Assembly (NCBI RefSeq): GCF_900108275.1
Contig: NZ_FNVD01000001.1
Coordinates: 248,001-312,000 of the forward strand
Direction: 5' to 3'
DNA from: Jhaorihella thermophila
GTDB taxonomy: Bacteria > Pseudomonadota > Alphaproteobacteria > Rhodobacterales > Rhodobacteraceae
Length of the DNA stretch: 64,000 bases
The notes below the pieces were generated by a model. That model was not told the DNA's origin. It made no database searches and saw only the letters and a program-made list of their open reading frames with translations. This document shows, in pieces, positions 26,747 through 35,639 of the stretch. How positions within the stretch are numbered: position 1 is the first letter of the stretch; each line of letters starts with the position of its first letter. The position numbers and the translations under genes were made by a program.

Positions 26747-27718
26747 ATGGAGCGGTTCGACAACAGTCCCGAAACGGCGCTGGCCTGGCACCGCGAGGGG
26801 ATCGGAGCGGCGCTGGCCACCGTGGTGCAGACCTGGGGCAGTGCGCCGCGCCGGGTGGGATCGCAGCTGGCGATCGGCGGTGACGGGCGGATCGAGGGGT
26901 CGGTTTCCGGCGGCTGCGTCGAGGGCGCGGTGATCGTCGAGGCGCAGGAGGCGATCGAGGACGGCCGCCACCGGCTGCTGGAATTCGGGGTGAGCGACGA
27001 GGACGCCTTTGCGGTGGGGCTGGCCTGTGGCGGGACGATCATGGTTCTGGTCGAGCCGGTCGGCAGCGCCTTGCCCGTGGGCCTGCTGGAGGAGCTGGTG
27101 GCGGCGCGGGCGGCCCGGCAGGCTGTGGCCTACGAGGTGAACCTGAAGACCGGGGCGCGGCGGCTGGTGCGGGACGGATATCCCGAGCGGATGCGGATGG
27201 ACCGGTCGGGGATGGAGGAGGATGGCGAAACCTTCGTCGCCGTGCACAACCCGCCGCTGCGGCTGATCGTGGTGGGGGCGGTGCATATCGCGCAGGCGCT
27301 GGTGCCGATGGCGCGGATCGCGGGCTATGATCCGGTGATCGTCGATCCGCGCGAGACCTTCGCCAGCGCGGCGCGGTTTCCGGGCGAGACGATCCTGCAT
27401 GACTGGCCGGACGAGGCAGTTGCCCGGCTGGGGTTGGATTCGCGCACGGCGCTGGTGCTGCTGACCCATGATCCCAAGATCGACGACCCGGCGCTGGAGG
27501 CGGCGCTGGGGGCGGACGTGTTCTATATCGGCGCGCTGGGGTCAACCCGGACCCATGCGAAACGGGTGGAGCGGATGAAGGCGGCCGGGTTCACGGAGGC
27601 GCAGATCGCGCGGATCCACGGGCCCGTGGGGCTGGATATCGGCGCGGCGGGGCCGGCGGAGATCGCGGTGGCAATCCTGGCCGAGATGACGGCGGTGCTG
27701 CGCGGGGTTCGGCCGTGA
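26747..27718 (+). CDS. XdhC/CoxI-family molybdoenzyme maturation factor
   Basis: 323 residues. N-terminal XdhC-CoxI domain (ATVVQTWGSAPRRVGSQLAI, EGSVSGGCVEGAVI, FAVGLACGGTIMVLVEP) and a C-terminal Rossmann domain (LRLIVVGAVHIAQALVPMA, FYIGALGSTRTHAKR). XdhC proteins carry and insert the molybdenum cofactor, including its sulfur, into xanthine dehydrogenase-family enzymes. Sits upstream of the coxSLM cluster it presumably serves. Confidence 0.9.
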   Translation: MERFDNSPETALAWHREGIGAALATVVQTWGSAPRRVGSQLAIGGDGRIEGSVSGGCVEGAVIVEAQEAIEDGRHRLLEFGVSDEDAFAVGLACGGTIMVLVEPVGSALPVGLLEELVAARAARQAVAYEVNLKTGARRLVRDGYPERMRMDRSGMEEDGETFVAVHNPPLRLIVVGAVHIAQALVPMARIAGYDPVIVDPRETFASAARFPGETILHDWPDEAVARLGLDSRTALVLLTHDPKIDDPALEAALGADVFYIGALGSTRTHAKRVERMKAAGFTEAQIARIHGPVGLDIGAAGPAEIAVAILAEMTAVLRGVRP

Positions 27719-27739
27719 CTGCGGGCGGAGGGCGCGGAG

Positions 27740-27803
27740 CGGGGGCTCTGCCCCCGTCGCGGCAGGCCGCGCCTCCCCCGGAGTATTTTTCGCAAGATGA
27801 AGG
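27740..27803 (+). repeat. Dispersed repeat, copy 3 (GC hairpin plus GTATTT...GAAG tail)
   Basis: GC hairpin GGGGGCTCTGCCCCC, a second GC inverted segment, then CCCGGAGTATTT, spacer, GCAAGATGAAG (tail 27780-27803). Located between xdhC and the next start at 27819, so the tail is only 15 bases from a start codon. Confidence 0.7.
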
Positions 27804-27818
27804 GTTTGGGGGGCGAAG

Positions 27819-28823
27819 GTGAAGTTCGGTCCGGTGCCATTGGCCGAGGCCGCCGGGGCGGTGCTGGCGCATTCCGTGACGGTCGAGGGGCGCAAGTTGA
27901 AAAAGGGCAGCGTTCTGGGGGCGGGCGAGCTGGATGCGATGACGCGCGCAGGCATGGCGGAGGTGATCGTCGCGCGGCTCGAGCCCGGTGACGTGGCCGA
28001 GGACGAGGCGGCGGCGCGGTTGGCGCGGGCGCTCGTGCCCGATCCCGCAGAGGCGGGGCTGGTGCTGGCCGAACCGTTCACGGGGCGCGTCAATATCCTG
28101 GCCGCGGGGCCGGGGGTTGCGGTGCTGGATGCGGCCGCGTTGGAGGCGTTCAACCGGGTGCATCCGATGATTACGATCGCCACGGTTCCGCCTTTCCGGC
28201 AGATGGCGGCGCGTGGGATGGTGGCCACGGTCAAGGTGATTTCTTACGCGGTGCCGGGCGAGGCGGTGGCGCGGGCCTGTGCCGCGGCGCCGGCGGCGAT
28301 TCGTCTGGCGCGGCCGGTGCTGCGCGCGGCATCGCTGGTGGTGACGCGGATCCCGGGCGGGCCGGGCGACGAGAAGGGGATCGCCGCGATCGAGGCGCGG
28401 CTGGAGGCGCTGGAGATGCGGCTGGCGGCGGTGGAGACGGTGCCGCATCGCGCCGGACCGCTGGCCGAGGCGCTGGCGCGGGCGGCGGGGGATCTGGTGC
28501 TGATCCTGACCGGCTCGGCCACGTCGGATATCGACGACGTAGCGCCCTCGGCGGTGCGGGCGGCCGGCGGGCGGATCGAGCGGTTCGGGATGCCTGTCGA
28601 TCCGGGCAATCTGCTGTTCCTGGGCGAGCTGGCGGGCCGGCCGGCGATCGGGCTGCCGGGCTGTGCGCGCTCGCCCGCGCTGAACGGCGCCGACTGGGTG
28701 CTGAGCCGGGTGGCCTGCGGGATCCCGGTCACCTCGGAGGACATCGCCGGGATGGGGGTCGGGGGGCTGCTGAAGGAGATCCCGACTCGGCCCCAGCCCA
28801 GGCGCGGCCGGGAGGCGGGATAG
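27819..28823 (+). CDS. Molybdopterin-binding protein (MoeA/MogA-type domain)
   Basis: 334 residues, GTG start with GGGCGAAG before it. MoCF/MPT-binding fold in the C-terminal half (GDLVLILTGSATSDIDDVAP, MPVDPGNLLFLGEL, then IGLPGCARSPALNGADW). Related proteins often carry a C-terminal MobA/MocA nucleotidyltransferase, which is absent here; the protein ends PQPRRGREAG. With XdhC it would prepare molybdenum cofactor for the CoxL-type enzyme downstream. Exact step unknown. Confidence 0.8.
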   Translation: MKFGPVPLAEAAGAVLAHSVTVEGRKLKKGSVLGAGELDAMTRAGMAEVIVARLEPGDVAEDEAAARLARALVPDPAEAGLVLAEPFTGRVNILAAGPGVAVLDAAALEAFNRVHPMITIATVPPFRQMAARGMVATVKVISYAVPGEAVARACAAAPAAIRLARPVLRAASLVVTRIPGGPGDEKGIAAIEARLEALEMRLAAVETVPHRAGPLAEALARAAGDLVLILTGSATSDIDDVAPSAVRAAGGRIERFGMPVDPGNLLFLGELAGRPAIGLPGCARSPALNGADWVLSRVACGIPVTSEDIAGMGVGGLLKEIPTRPQPRRGREAG

Positions 28824-28870
28824 GGCGGGATTCGCGCCCCGTTCGCTGCGCCTTGCCGAAAAATTCAACG

Positions 28871-28900
28871 AAAATGGCACATTAGTCGTGGGCCGACGGG
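28871..28900. promoter_or_regulatory. Shared motif site C (coxS upstream)
   Basis: Plus strand AAAATGGCACATTAGTCGTGGG; its complement CCCACGACTAATGTGCC then ATTTT matches site B closely. About 175-205 bases before coxS, but in the opposite orientation relative to the gene compared with sites A and B. The region 28824-29074 otherwise holds only the coxS ribosome site (AGGGAGGA). Confidence 0.45.
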
Positions 28901-29074
28901 CGGTCGCGCCGTCCTACTTTAGTCTAGACGCGGTTCGGGAAAGGCCAAACATTACAAGGGCTTTTCGGCTGCCCGCGTCGGTCCGGCCGGGTTCGGGCGG
29001 AAGTTTCCTGTTCTCAACCGCAGGGCGGCGTGCTTAAACTTGCCGCCAAGGACAGAACCTTAAGGGAGGATCTC

Positions 29075-29560
29075 ATGACACAGGTCACCATGACCGTGAA
29101 CGGCAAGGCTGTGAGCGGCGAGGTGGAAGGGCGGACGTTGCTCTCCACCTTTCTGCGCGAGCATCTGGGTCTGACCGGCACCCATGTCGGCTGTGACACG
29201 GCGCAGTGCGGCGCCTGCACCGTGCATGTGGACGGCAAGGCGGTGAAGTCGTGCAACATGCTGGCGCTGGAGGCCGACGGGGCCAGCGTGGACACGATCG
29301 AGGGGCAGGCCAACCCCGACGGGTCGTTGAATGCGATCCAGGCGGCGTTCCAGGAACATCACGGGCTGCAATGCGGGTTCTGCACGCCCGGCATGGTGAT
29401 GGCGGCGGCGGCGCTGTTGAAGGAGAACCCCAAGCCGACCGAGGCGGAAATCCGTCATCACCTGAGCGGCAACCTGTGCCGCTGCACCGGTTATCACAAC
29501 ATCGTCAAGGCGATCATGGCGGCGTCCGGGCAGGACGTGGCGGCGGTCGCGGCCGAGTGA
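29075..29560 (+). CDS. CoxS-like [2Fe-2S] subunit
   Basis: 161-residue small subunit of a xanthine dehydrogenase-family hydroxylase. Plant-type [2Fe-2S] cysteines in [16 protein letters not shown] and a second set in [12 protein letters not shown] ... [16 protein letters not shown] 29075 follows AGGGAGGATCTC. First gene of a small-large-medium operon, the order of form II CO-dehydrogenase-like clusters. Confidence 0.93.
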   Translation: MTQVTMTVNGKAVSGEVEGRTLLSTFLREHLGLTGTHVGCDTAQCGACTVHVDGKAVKSCNMLALEADGASVDTIEGQANPDGSLNAIQAAFQEHHGLQCGFCTPGMVMAAAALLKENPKPTEAEIRHHLSGNLCRCTGYHNIVKAIMAASGQDVAAVAAE

Positions 29561-29662
29561 GCGCACGCTGACGGCCGGAAGGCCGGCGGCTGACACGGTT
29601 TCAATTCGGATGCGCGGCCGGCGTGCCGGCAGCGGCGCATCATCAAGGGAGGTTATACAGAC

Positions 29663-32026
29663 ATGCCAAAGGATCACGGTATCGGCGCCAGCCCGAAGCG
29701 GCGCGAGGATCTGCGGTTCCTGACCGGGGCCGGGAATTACACCGACGACATCAACCTGAACGGTCAGGCCTATGTGCATTTCCTGCGCTCGGACGTGGCG
29801 CATGGGAAGATCAACAAGGTGGATACCAGCGACGCCGAGAAGATGCCCGGCGTGCTGCGCATCTTTACCGGCGCGGATTTCGAGGGCGTGGGCGGGCTGC
29901 CCTGCGGCTGGCAGGTGACTGACCGCTTCGGTCAGCCGATGCAGGAGCCCGCGCACCCGGTTCTGGCGCAGGGCAAGGTGCGCCATGTGGGCGACCCGAT
30001 CGCCGCGGTGGTGGCCGAGACGCCGGAACAGGCGCGCGACGCGGCCGAGGCGATCGTGCTGGATATCGAGGAGTTGCCGGCAGTCGTGGACATGAAGGCG
30101 GCGCTGGAGGACGGCGCGCCCAAGGTGCATGACGATCTGACCAGCAACCTGTGCTATGACTGGGGCTTTGTCGAGGAGAACCGCGAGGCGGTGGACGAGG
30201 CGATCAAGAATGCCGCGCATGTGACCACGCTGGAGCTGGTCAACAACCGGCTGGTCGCCAACCCGATGGAGCCGCGCGTGGCGATCGGCGACTACAACCC
30301 GGCCACCGACGAGAGCACCCTTTACACCACCAGCCAGAACCCGCATGTGATCCGGCTGCTGATGGGGGCCTTCGTGCTGGGCATCCCCGAGCACAAGCTG
30401 CGGGTGGTCGCGCCCGACGTGGGCGGCGGGTTCGGCTCGAAGATCTTCCACTATGCCGAAGAGGCGTTCTGCACCTTCGCCGCCAAGCAGCTCAAGCGGC
30501 CGGTGAAATGGACCGCGACCCGGTCCGAGGCCTTCATGACCGACGCCCACGGCCGCGATCACGTCACCAAGATCGAACTGGCGCTGGACGCGGATCACAA
30601 CTTTACCGCGATCCGCACCGAGACCCATGCCAACATGGGCGCCTATCTGTCCACCTTCGCGCCGAGCGTGCCGACCTGGCTGCATGGCACGCTGATGGCG
30701 GGGAACTACCGCACGCCGCTGATCTATGTGAACGTCAAGGCGGTGTTTACCAACACCGTGCCGGTGGACGCCTATCGCGGTGCGGGGCGGCCCGAGGCGA
30801 CGTTCCAGCTGGAGCGCGTGATCGACAAGGCCGCGCGCGAACTGGGCGTGGATCCGATCGAGCTGCGGCGCAAGAACTTCATCACCGAATTCCCCTATGC
30901 GACCCCGGTCGCGGTGGAATACGACACCGGCAACTATCACGCCACGATGGACAAGCTGATCGAGATCGCCGACATCGCCGGCTTCCCGGCGCGGCGGGCC
31001 GAGAGCGAAAAGCGCGGCAAGCTGCGGGGCCTGGGCATCAACTGCTATATCGAGGCCTGCGGCATCGCGCCGTCGAACCTGGTCGGTCAGCTGGGCGCGC
31101 GCGCGGGGCTGTATGAAAGCGCCACGGTGCGGGTGAACGCCACTGGCGGCATTGTGGTGATGACCGGCAGCCACAGCCACGGGCAGGGGCACGAAACCTC
31201 TTTCCCCCAGGTGATCGCCGAGATGATAGGTATCGACGAGAGCATGGTCGAGATCGTGCACGGCGACACCGCCAACACGCCGATGGGCATGGGCACCTAC
31301 GGGTCGCGCTCGATCGCGGTGGGCGGTTCCGCCATGGTGCGGGCGACCGAGAAGATTATCAACAAGGCCAAGAAGATCGCCGCGCATCTGCTGGAAGCGT
31401 CCGAGGCCGACATCGAACTGAAGGATGGTCAGTTCAGCGTGGCCGGCACCGACAAGTCGGTGGCCTGGGGCGATGTGTGCCTGGCGGCCTACGTGCCGCA
31501 CAACTATCCCTTGGAGGATATCGAGCCGGGACTTGAGGAGACGGCCTTCTACGATCCGGCGAACTTTACCTATCCTTCGGGCGCCTATGCCTGCGAGGTC
31601 GAGGTGGATCCGGACACCGGCAAGGTGACGATCGAGAGTTTCGCCGCGGCGGACGATTTCGGCAACATCATCAACCCGATGATCGTGGACGGCCAGGTGC
31701 ATGGCGGGATCGGCCAAGGGATCGGACAGGCGTTGCTGGAAAACTGCGTCTATGACGAGAACGGCCAGTTGCTGAGCGCGTCCTATATGGACTATGCGAT
31801 GCCGCGAGCCGACGACGTGCCGTTCTACAAGGTCGATCATTCCTGCCAGACGCCCTGCACCCACAACCCGCTGGGCGTGAAGGGCTGCGGCGAGGCTGGC
31901 GCGATCGGGTCGCCGCCGGCGGTGGTGAACGCGGTGATCGATGCGTTGCAGTCGGGTGGCTACAAGGTGGACCACATCGACATGCCCGTGTCGCCGGCGC
32001 GCGTCTGGGCGGCGATGCACGGCTGA
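29663..32026 (+). CDS. CoxL form II-like molybdenum hydroxylase large subunit
   Basis: 787 residues with both molybdopterin-binding domains. The active-site loop reads [12 protein letters not shown], the form II signature; true CO dehydrogenase (form I) has the AYxCSFR loop with a Cys that binds copper. The catalytic Glu is in [10 protein letters not shown] near the C-terminus. Substrate is therefore unlikely to be CO with confidence; an aldehyde or N-heterocycle is as likely. Cytosolic, no signal peptide. A 100-base gap with a GGAGG site separates it from coxS. Confidence 0.9.
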   Translation: MPKDHGIGASPKRREDLRFLTGAGNYTDDINLNGQAYVHFLRSDVAHGKINKVDTSDAEKMPGVLRIFTGADFEGVGGLPCGWQVTDRFGQPMQEPAHPVLAQGKVRHVGDPIAAVVAETPEQARDAAEAIVLDIEELPAVVDMKAALEDGAPKVHDDLTSNLCYDWGFVEENREAVDEAIKNAAHVTTLELVNNRLVANPMEPRVAIGDYNPATDESTLYTTSQNPHVIRLLMGAFVLGIPEHKLRVVAPDVGGGFGSKIFHYAEEAFCTFAAKQLKRPVKWTATRSEAFMTDAHGRDHVTKIELALDADHNFTAIRTETHANMGAYLSTFAPSVPTWLHGTLMAGNYRTPLIYVNVKAVFTNTVPVDAYRGAGRPEATFQLERVIDKAARELGVDPIELRRKNFITEFPYATPVAVEYDTGNYHATMDKLIEIADIAGFPARRAESEKRGKLRGLGINCYIEACGIAPSNLVGQLGARAGLYESATVRVNATGGIVVMTGSHSHGQGHETSFPQVIAEMIGIDESMVEIVHGDTANTPMGMGTYGSRSIAVGGSAMVRATEKIINKAKKIAAHLLEASEADIELKDGQFSVAGTDKSVAWGDVCLAAYVPHNYPLEDIEPGLEETAFYDPANFTYPSGAYACEVEVDPDTGKVTIESFAAADDFGNIINPMIVDGQVHGGIGQGIGQALLENCVYDENGQLLSASYMDYAMPRADDVPFYKVDHSCQTPCTHNPLGVKGCGEAGAIGSPPAVVNAVIDALQSGGYKVDHIDMPVSPARVWAAMHG

Positions 32027-32037
32027 GGCAAGGTGCG

Positions 32038-32088
32038 GGACCGGGGGCCAGCCCCCGGACCCCCGGGATATTTCAAGCAAGAGGAAGG
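32038..32088 (+). repeat. Dispersed repeat, copy 4
   Basis: GC hairpin CCGGGGGCCAGCCCCCGG then GGGATATTT, spacer, GCAAGAGGAAG (tail 32065-32088). Located inside the cox operon between the large and medium subunit genes, 36 bases before coxM. Confidence 0.65.
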
Positions 32089-32124
32089 GGCCCAGGGGTT
32101 CCGGATTCTTGGAGGAGAGACGAG

Positions 32125-32910
32125 ATGTACAATTTCGAATTCGTGAAGCCAAAGACTCTGGAGGAGGCTGTGGCGGCGCTTTCGGCGGAAGAAGCGCAGG
32201 TTCTGGGTGGGGGGCAGACGCTGATTCCCACGTTGAAGCAGCGGCTGGCCGCGCCTGCGAAACTGGTGAGCCTGAGCGGCATCGAGGCGTTGCAGGGCGT
32301 GCGCGCCGACGGCGGTGTGCTGACCGTGGGCGCTGGCACCACCCACGCGACGGTCGCGGCCGAGGCAGGTGCCTATCCGGCCCTGGCGGCGCTGGCGGGC
32401 AATATCGCCGATCCGGCGGTGCGCAACCGGGGCACGCTGGGCGGGTCGATCGCCAACAACGATCCGGCCGCAGATTATCCGGCGGCGGTGCTGGCCAGCG
32501 GCGCGACCGTGGTGACGATTGCGCGCGAGATCGCGGCGGATGATTTCTTTCAGGGGATGTTCACCACGGCGCTGAACGATGGCGAGATCATCACGGCGGT
32601 GAAATTCCCGATCCCCGAGGCGGCGAGTTATCAGAAGTTCGAACAACCCGCCTCGCGGTTCGCCCTGGTGGGCGTGTTCGTGGCGAAATACGCCGATGGC
32701 GTTCGCGTTGCCGTGACCGGGGCGTCCGAGGACGGCGTTTTCCGCTGGTCCGAGGCCGAGGCGGCGCTGGCGGCGAATTTCGCGCCCGAGGCGCTGGAGG
32801 GTCTGGCCGTGCCGGCCGAGGGCATGATCGCCGATCTGCATGGCAGCAAGGCGTATCGCGCGCATCTGGTGGGCGTGATGACGAAACGGGCCGTGGCCGC
32901 TGCCGGCTGA
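32125..32910 (+). CDS. CoxM-like FAD-binding medium subunit
   Basis: 261-residue flavoprotein subunit that takes electrons from the iron-sulfur subunit. FAD motifs VLGGGQTLIPTLKQRL and AGNIADPAVRNRGTLGGSIA, then NDPAADYPAAVLA. Start ATG 32125 after GGAGGAGACGAG. Third gene of coxSLM. Confidence 0.92.
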   Translation: MYNFEFVKPKTLEEAVAALSAEEAQVLGGGQTLIPTLKQRLAAPAKLVSLSGIEALQGVRADGGVLTVGAGTTHATVAAEAGAYPALAALAGNIADPAVRNRGTLGGSIANNDPAADYPAAVLASGATVVTIAREIAADDFFQGMFTTALNDGEIITAVKFPIPEAASYQKFEQPASRFALVGVFVAKYADGVRVAVTGASEDGVFRWSEAEAALAANFAPEALEGLAVPAEGMIADLHGSKAYRAHLVGVMTKRAVAAAG

Positions 32911-33092
32911 GGCGAGGCACCGAGACTGGGGCGGGCCGCGCGACAATGCGCGGCCCGTTTTCGTGTTCGGTGATAGGGCAGAATCCATTCTGCGGCGATA
33001 ATGTCGCGCCTGGCCTCAAATTTGTTGCGAGAGGCGAAACTGTTTCGCATACTTGTCTCGATTGTTCGGTTGTCGTGGCCTGGGAGGGTAGA

Positions 33093-33446
33093 ATGTCCAG
33101 AAAGCGCAAGACAGACGCATCCGACGAACGCCTCGGCGGCGCGGTCCCATCGTTCTATCACAGCATCATGCAGACGCAGATGGCGGCGATTTCGTCGCTG
33201 TCATGGCTGGGGGCCGAGTGGGCCGGGGCCGCCGGTCGGATGAGCGGCGAGTTCCTGCAATTCATGGCCGATCGCGTCAAGGAAGACGTCCGGTTTCAGC
33301 ACAGCTGCCTGCAGTGCAAGTCGCCGCAGGAATTACAGAAACTTCAGGCCGAATTCATCCAGAAGGCGATCGATCAATATGTGGCCGAAACTGGAAAAAT
33401 GGTTGAAATCGGGTCTGCGGCGCTGAAACCATTTCGGGACGCTTGA
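33093..33446 (+). CDS. Phasin-family protein
   Basis: 117 residues. Charged start (MSRKRKTDASDERLGG), then an amphipathic helical stretch (FLQFMADRVKEDVRFQHSCL, ELQKLQAEFIQKAIDQYVAE) typical of phasin-2-like proteins that coat polyhydroxybutyrate granules. ATG follows GGGAGGGTAG. Standalone gene; family assignment rests on pattern only. Confidence 0.7.
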   Translation: MSRKRKTDASDERLGGAVPSFYHSIMQTQMAAISSLSWLGAEWAGAAGRMSGEFLQFMADRVKEDVRFQHSCLQCKSPQELQKLQAEFIQKAIDQYVAETGKMVEIGSAALKPFRDA

Positions 33447-33531
33447 CGCCGCGACCATGCGGCGGATCGGAGTGGCAGGTCGGGACTGGCCAAGCAGCGG
33501 CGCGATCGAACGCAGCGGCCGGAAAACGAAC

Positions 33532-33555
33532 CCCCTGAGTCGGACGACTCAGGGG
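33532..33555 (-). terminator. Probable terminator of infC
   Basis: Perfect 11-base stem (CCCCTGAGTCG with its complement, two-base loop) 41 bases beyond the infC stop; the minus strand continues GTTCGTTTTCC, an imperfect T tract. Confidence 0.6.
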
Positions 33556-33595
33556 CGCATGGGCTATCGCCGGGCAAGAGCCGGTCGGTGTCAGA

Positions 33596-34144
33596 TCACT
33601 TTTGCGGCAGGGGGCCGATCATCATGATCATCTGCCGGCCTTCCATCTTGGGCATGTTCTCGACCCGGCCGATTTCCTTGACGTCTTCGGCAACGCGTTC
33701 CAGCAGTTCGCGGCCCAGGTTCTGGTGCGCCATTTCCCGACCGCGAAAACGCAGGGTGACCTTTACCTTGTCGCCGTTTTCCAGAAACTTGAAGACGTTG
33801 CGCATCTTGACCTGATAGTCGTGCGTGTCGGTGTTGGGGCGGAATTTCACCTCCTTCACCTCGATCGTCTTCTGTTTCTTGCGCGCCTCGGCTTCGCGTT
33901 TCTGCTGTTCATACTTGAACTTGCCGAAATCCATGATCTTGCAGACCGGCGGATTGGCGTTGGGCGAGATCTCGACGAGATCGAGACCGGCCTCGTCGGC
34001 AAGCTCGAGCGCCTGCGAAGGCGGCATCACGCCCAGGTTTTCGCCATCGGCGCCGATCAGGCGGATTTCGGGGGCGCGGATCTTTTCGTTGACGCGCGGG
34101 CCGGTGTCTCTTTGCGGCGGCGCGTTATGAGGTCTGCGGGCTAT
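33596..34144 (-). CDS. infC: Translation initiation factor IF-3, ATA start
   Basis: 182 residues if it begins at ATA 34144: (M)[17 protein letters not shown], the conserved N-terminus in this group. The first in-frame ATG is 38 codons later, after [17 protein letters not shown], and would remove conserved residues. An AAGGA site lies eight bases before the ATA. IF-3 rejects non-standard starts, so an ATA start gives negative autoregulation like the AUU start of E. coli infC. Body motifs: [48 protein letters not shown]. Ends with LPQK. Confidence 0.92.
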   Translation of the reverse strand: MARRPHNAPPQRDTGPRVNEKIRAPEIRLIGADGENLGVMPPSQALELADEAGLDLVEISPNANPPVCKIMDFGKFKYEQQKREAEARKKQKTIEVKEVKFRPNTDTHDYQVKMRNVFKFLENGDKVKVTLRFRGREMAHQNLGRELLERVAEDVKEIGRVENMPKMEGRQMIMMIGPLPQK

Positions 34145-34285
34145 GGTTTCGTTCCTTTTTCCGTTGCAGCAAGTTCGCGTTTTGAGGCCGAAATCTATCT
34201 TGGCCGCGATGCCGGTTCAAGCCGGATAAGTGCAGCGCCGCGCTAAAAAACGAACGGTGTGGACCGGGCACCTCGCCGCAGGCGT

Positions 34286-34320
34286 CACAAAGGCCGGCGC
34301 CTTGCGGGCCGGCCCTTGTG
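34286..34320 (-). terminator. Hairpin downstream of ferredoxin-NADP reductase
   Basis: 13-base stem (34286-34298 with 34308-34320, one G-T pair on the minus strand) 23 bases after the fpr stop. No T run, so a possible transcript-end stabiliser or weak terminator of the sulfur operon. Confidence 0.45.
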
Positions 34321-34342
34321 GCGCCGTTCGATGCGCCGACCG

Positions 34343-35161
34343 TCAGCCGACGAAAGCCTTTTCCACCACATACTCGCCGGGCTCGGAATTCGCGCCTTCG
34401 CGCAGGCCATAGCCTTCGAGGATCTCCTTGAGTTCCATGTTGAAGGCGAGGCTGCCGCAGACCATGGCACGGTCGGTTTCGGGGTGGATGCCGTCGATCC
34501 CGAGATCGCGGAACACGGTGCCGTCGCGCAGAAGATCGGTGATCCGGCCCATCTTGGGGCTCTCTTCGCGGGTGGTGGTGGGGTAGTATTTCACCTTGTC
34601 GTCCACCATCTCGCCGATCAGCGGATCGTCCTTCAGGCTCTCCACGATCGACTTGCCGTAGGCGAGGTCGGCCACTTCACGGCAGGTGTGGGTGATGATC
34701 ACCTCGTCGTATTTCTCGTAGGTTTCCGGTTCGCGCAGCAGCGAAGCGAAGGGGGCGAAGCCGGTGCCGGTGGCAAAGAACCAGATCCGCTTGCCCGGCA
34801 GCAGCGCGTCATGGACCAGCGTGCCGGTGGGCTTGGGGCGCAGAATCACCTGGTCGCCCGGCTTGATGTGCTGCAGCCGCGAGGTCAGCGGCCCGCCCGG
34901 CACCTTGATCGAGTAGAATTCCAGCTCGTCGTCCCAGGCGGGCGAGGCGATGGAATAGGCGCGCAGGATCGGCTTGCCGTTGTCACCCAGCAGCCCGATC
35001 ATGACGAATTCCCCGGACCGAAAGCGCAGACTGCGCGGGCGGGTCACGCGGAACGAGAACAGGCGGTCCGTCCAGTGCTTGACGTAGGTGACGGTCTGGG
35101 CGTCGGGCAGAGTCTGGGCCTTTACGGCTTTGGCTTCGGTCACGGCGGTCATCTCGGTCAT
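34343..35161 (-). CDS. fpr: Ferredoxin--NADP(+) reductase
   Basis: 272-residue FAD enzyme exchanging electrons between NADPH and ferredoxin. FAD motif RAYSIASPAWDDELEFYSIK, NADP-binding GTGFAPFASLLREPETYEKY, and the bacterial C-terminus EYVVEKAFVG. Lies 70 bases after DUF934 in the assimilatory sulfur operon, where it would supply reduced ferredoxin to the sulfite reductase. Confidence 0.94.
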   Translation of the reverse strand: MTEMTAVTEAKAVKAQTLPDAQTVTYVKHWTDRLFSFRVTRPRSLRFRSGEFVMIGLLGDNGKPILRAYSIASPAWDDELEFYSIKVPGGPLTSRLQHIKPGDQVILRPKPTGTLVHDALLPGKRIWFFATGTGFAPFASLLREPETYEKYDEVIITHTCREVADLAYGKSIVESLKDDPLIGEMVDDKVKYYPTTTREESPKMGRITDLLRDGTVFRDLGIDGIHPETDRAMVCGSLAFNMELKEILEGYGLREGANSEPGEYVVEKAFVG

Positions 35162-35231
35162 TGTTCACGTCTGCCGGCCTGATAAACCGACACCTCTGAT
35201 TAAACTTTGATTTATGTCAGGTGAAGGGGTC

Positions 35232-35639
35232 TCAGCCGCGCAGGCGGGCCTGATAGTCGCCCGCGCGCCAGTCGGCCCGGGCGATCCACTGCTCCTGTGG
35301 CTGGCGGGCAGCAAGGGCGTCGTCGATCTCCACCTCGTCAAAGCCGGACCGGCGCGCCATCGCGTATTGGTCGGCCAGAACGTGGCCCTTGGCCCGCAAA
35401 CGCCCGCGATAGCCCATCAGGCGCAGCTGGCGCGCGATGGAAAAGCCGCGCCCGTCAGCAAAGCCGGGGAAGTCCACGCGGATCATGGTCACGCCCTCCA
35501 GCCGGCCGGCCAGGGTCAGCGGATCGGTGTCGGCGGGCAGGTCCAGTGACGTTGCGTCGCGGCCCGCATCAGCCAGCGGGACAAAGCCGCCGGTCCAGTC
35601 ATCGGCGGCGAATCCGCCGTCATTCACGAGAATGGTCAT
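35232..35639 (-). CDS. DUF934 protein of the sulfur operon
   Basis: 135 residues; start overlaps the cysH stop (ATGA). Motifs DWTGGFVPLADAGRD, FPGFADGRGFSIARQLR, GRLRAKGHVLADQYAMARRS are those of DUF934, a small protein always next to cysH/cysI in alpha- and betaproteobacteria. Role unknown, presumably in sulfite reduction. Confidence 0.9.
   Translation of the reverse strand: MTILVNDGGFAADDWTGGFVPLADAGRDATSLDLPADTDPLTLAGRLEGVTMIRVDFPGFADGRGFSIARQLRLMGYRGRLRAKGHVLADQYAMARRSGFDEVEIDDALAARQPQEQWIARADWRAGDYQARLRG

Noticed and set aside
29663-32026. Genuine CO dehydrogenase
   Set aside because: The active-site loop is AYRGAGR and lacks the copper-binding Cys of form I.
29060-32152. Thousand-codon open frame antisense to coxSL, and similar frames antisense to gyrA, accC, metG and the kinase
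   Set aside because: High GC content keeps antisense frames open; the His/Arg/Gly-rich translations lack domains and the plus-strand genes are certain.
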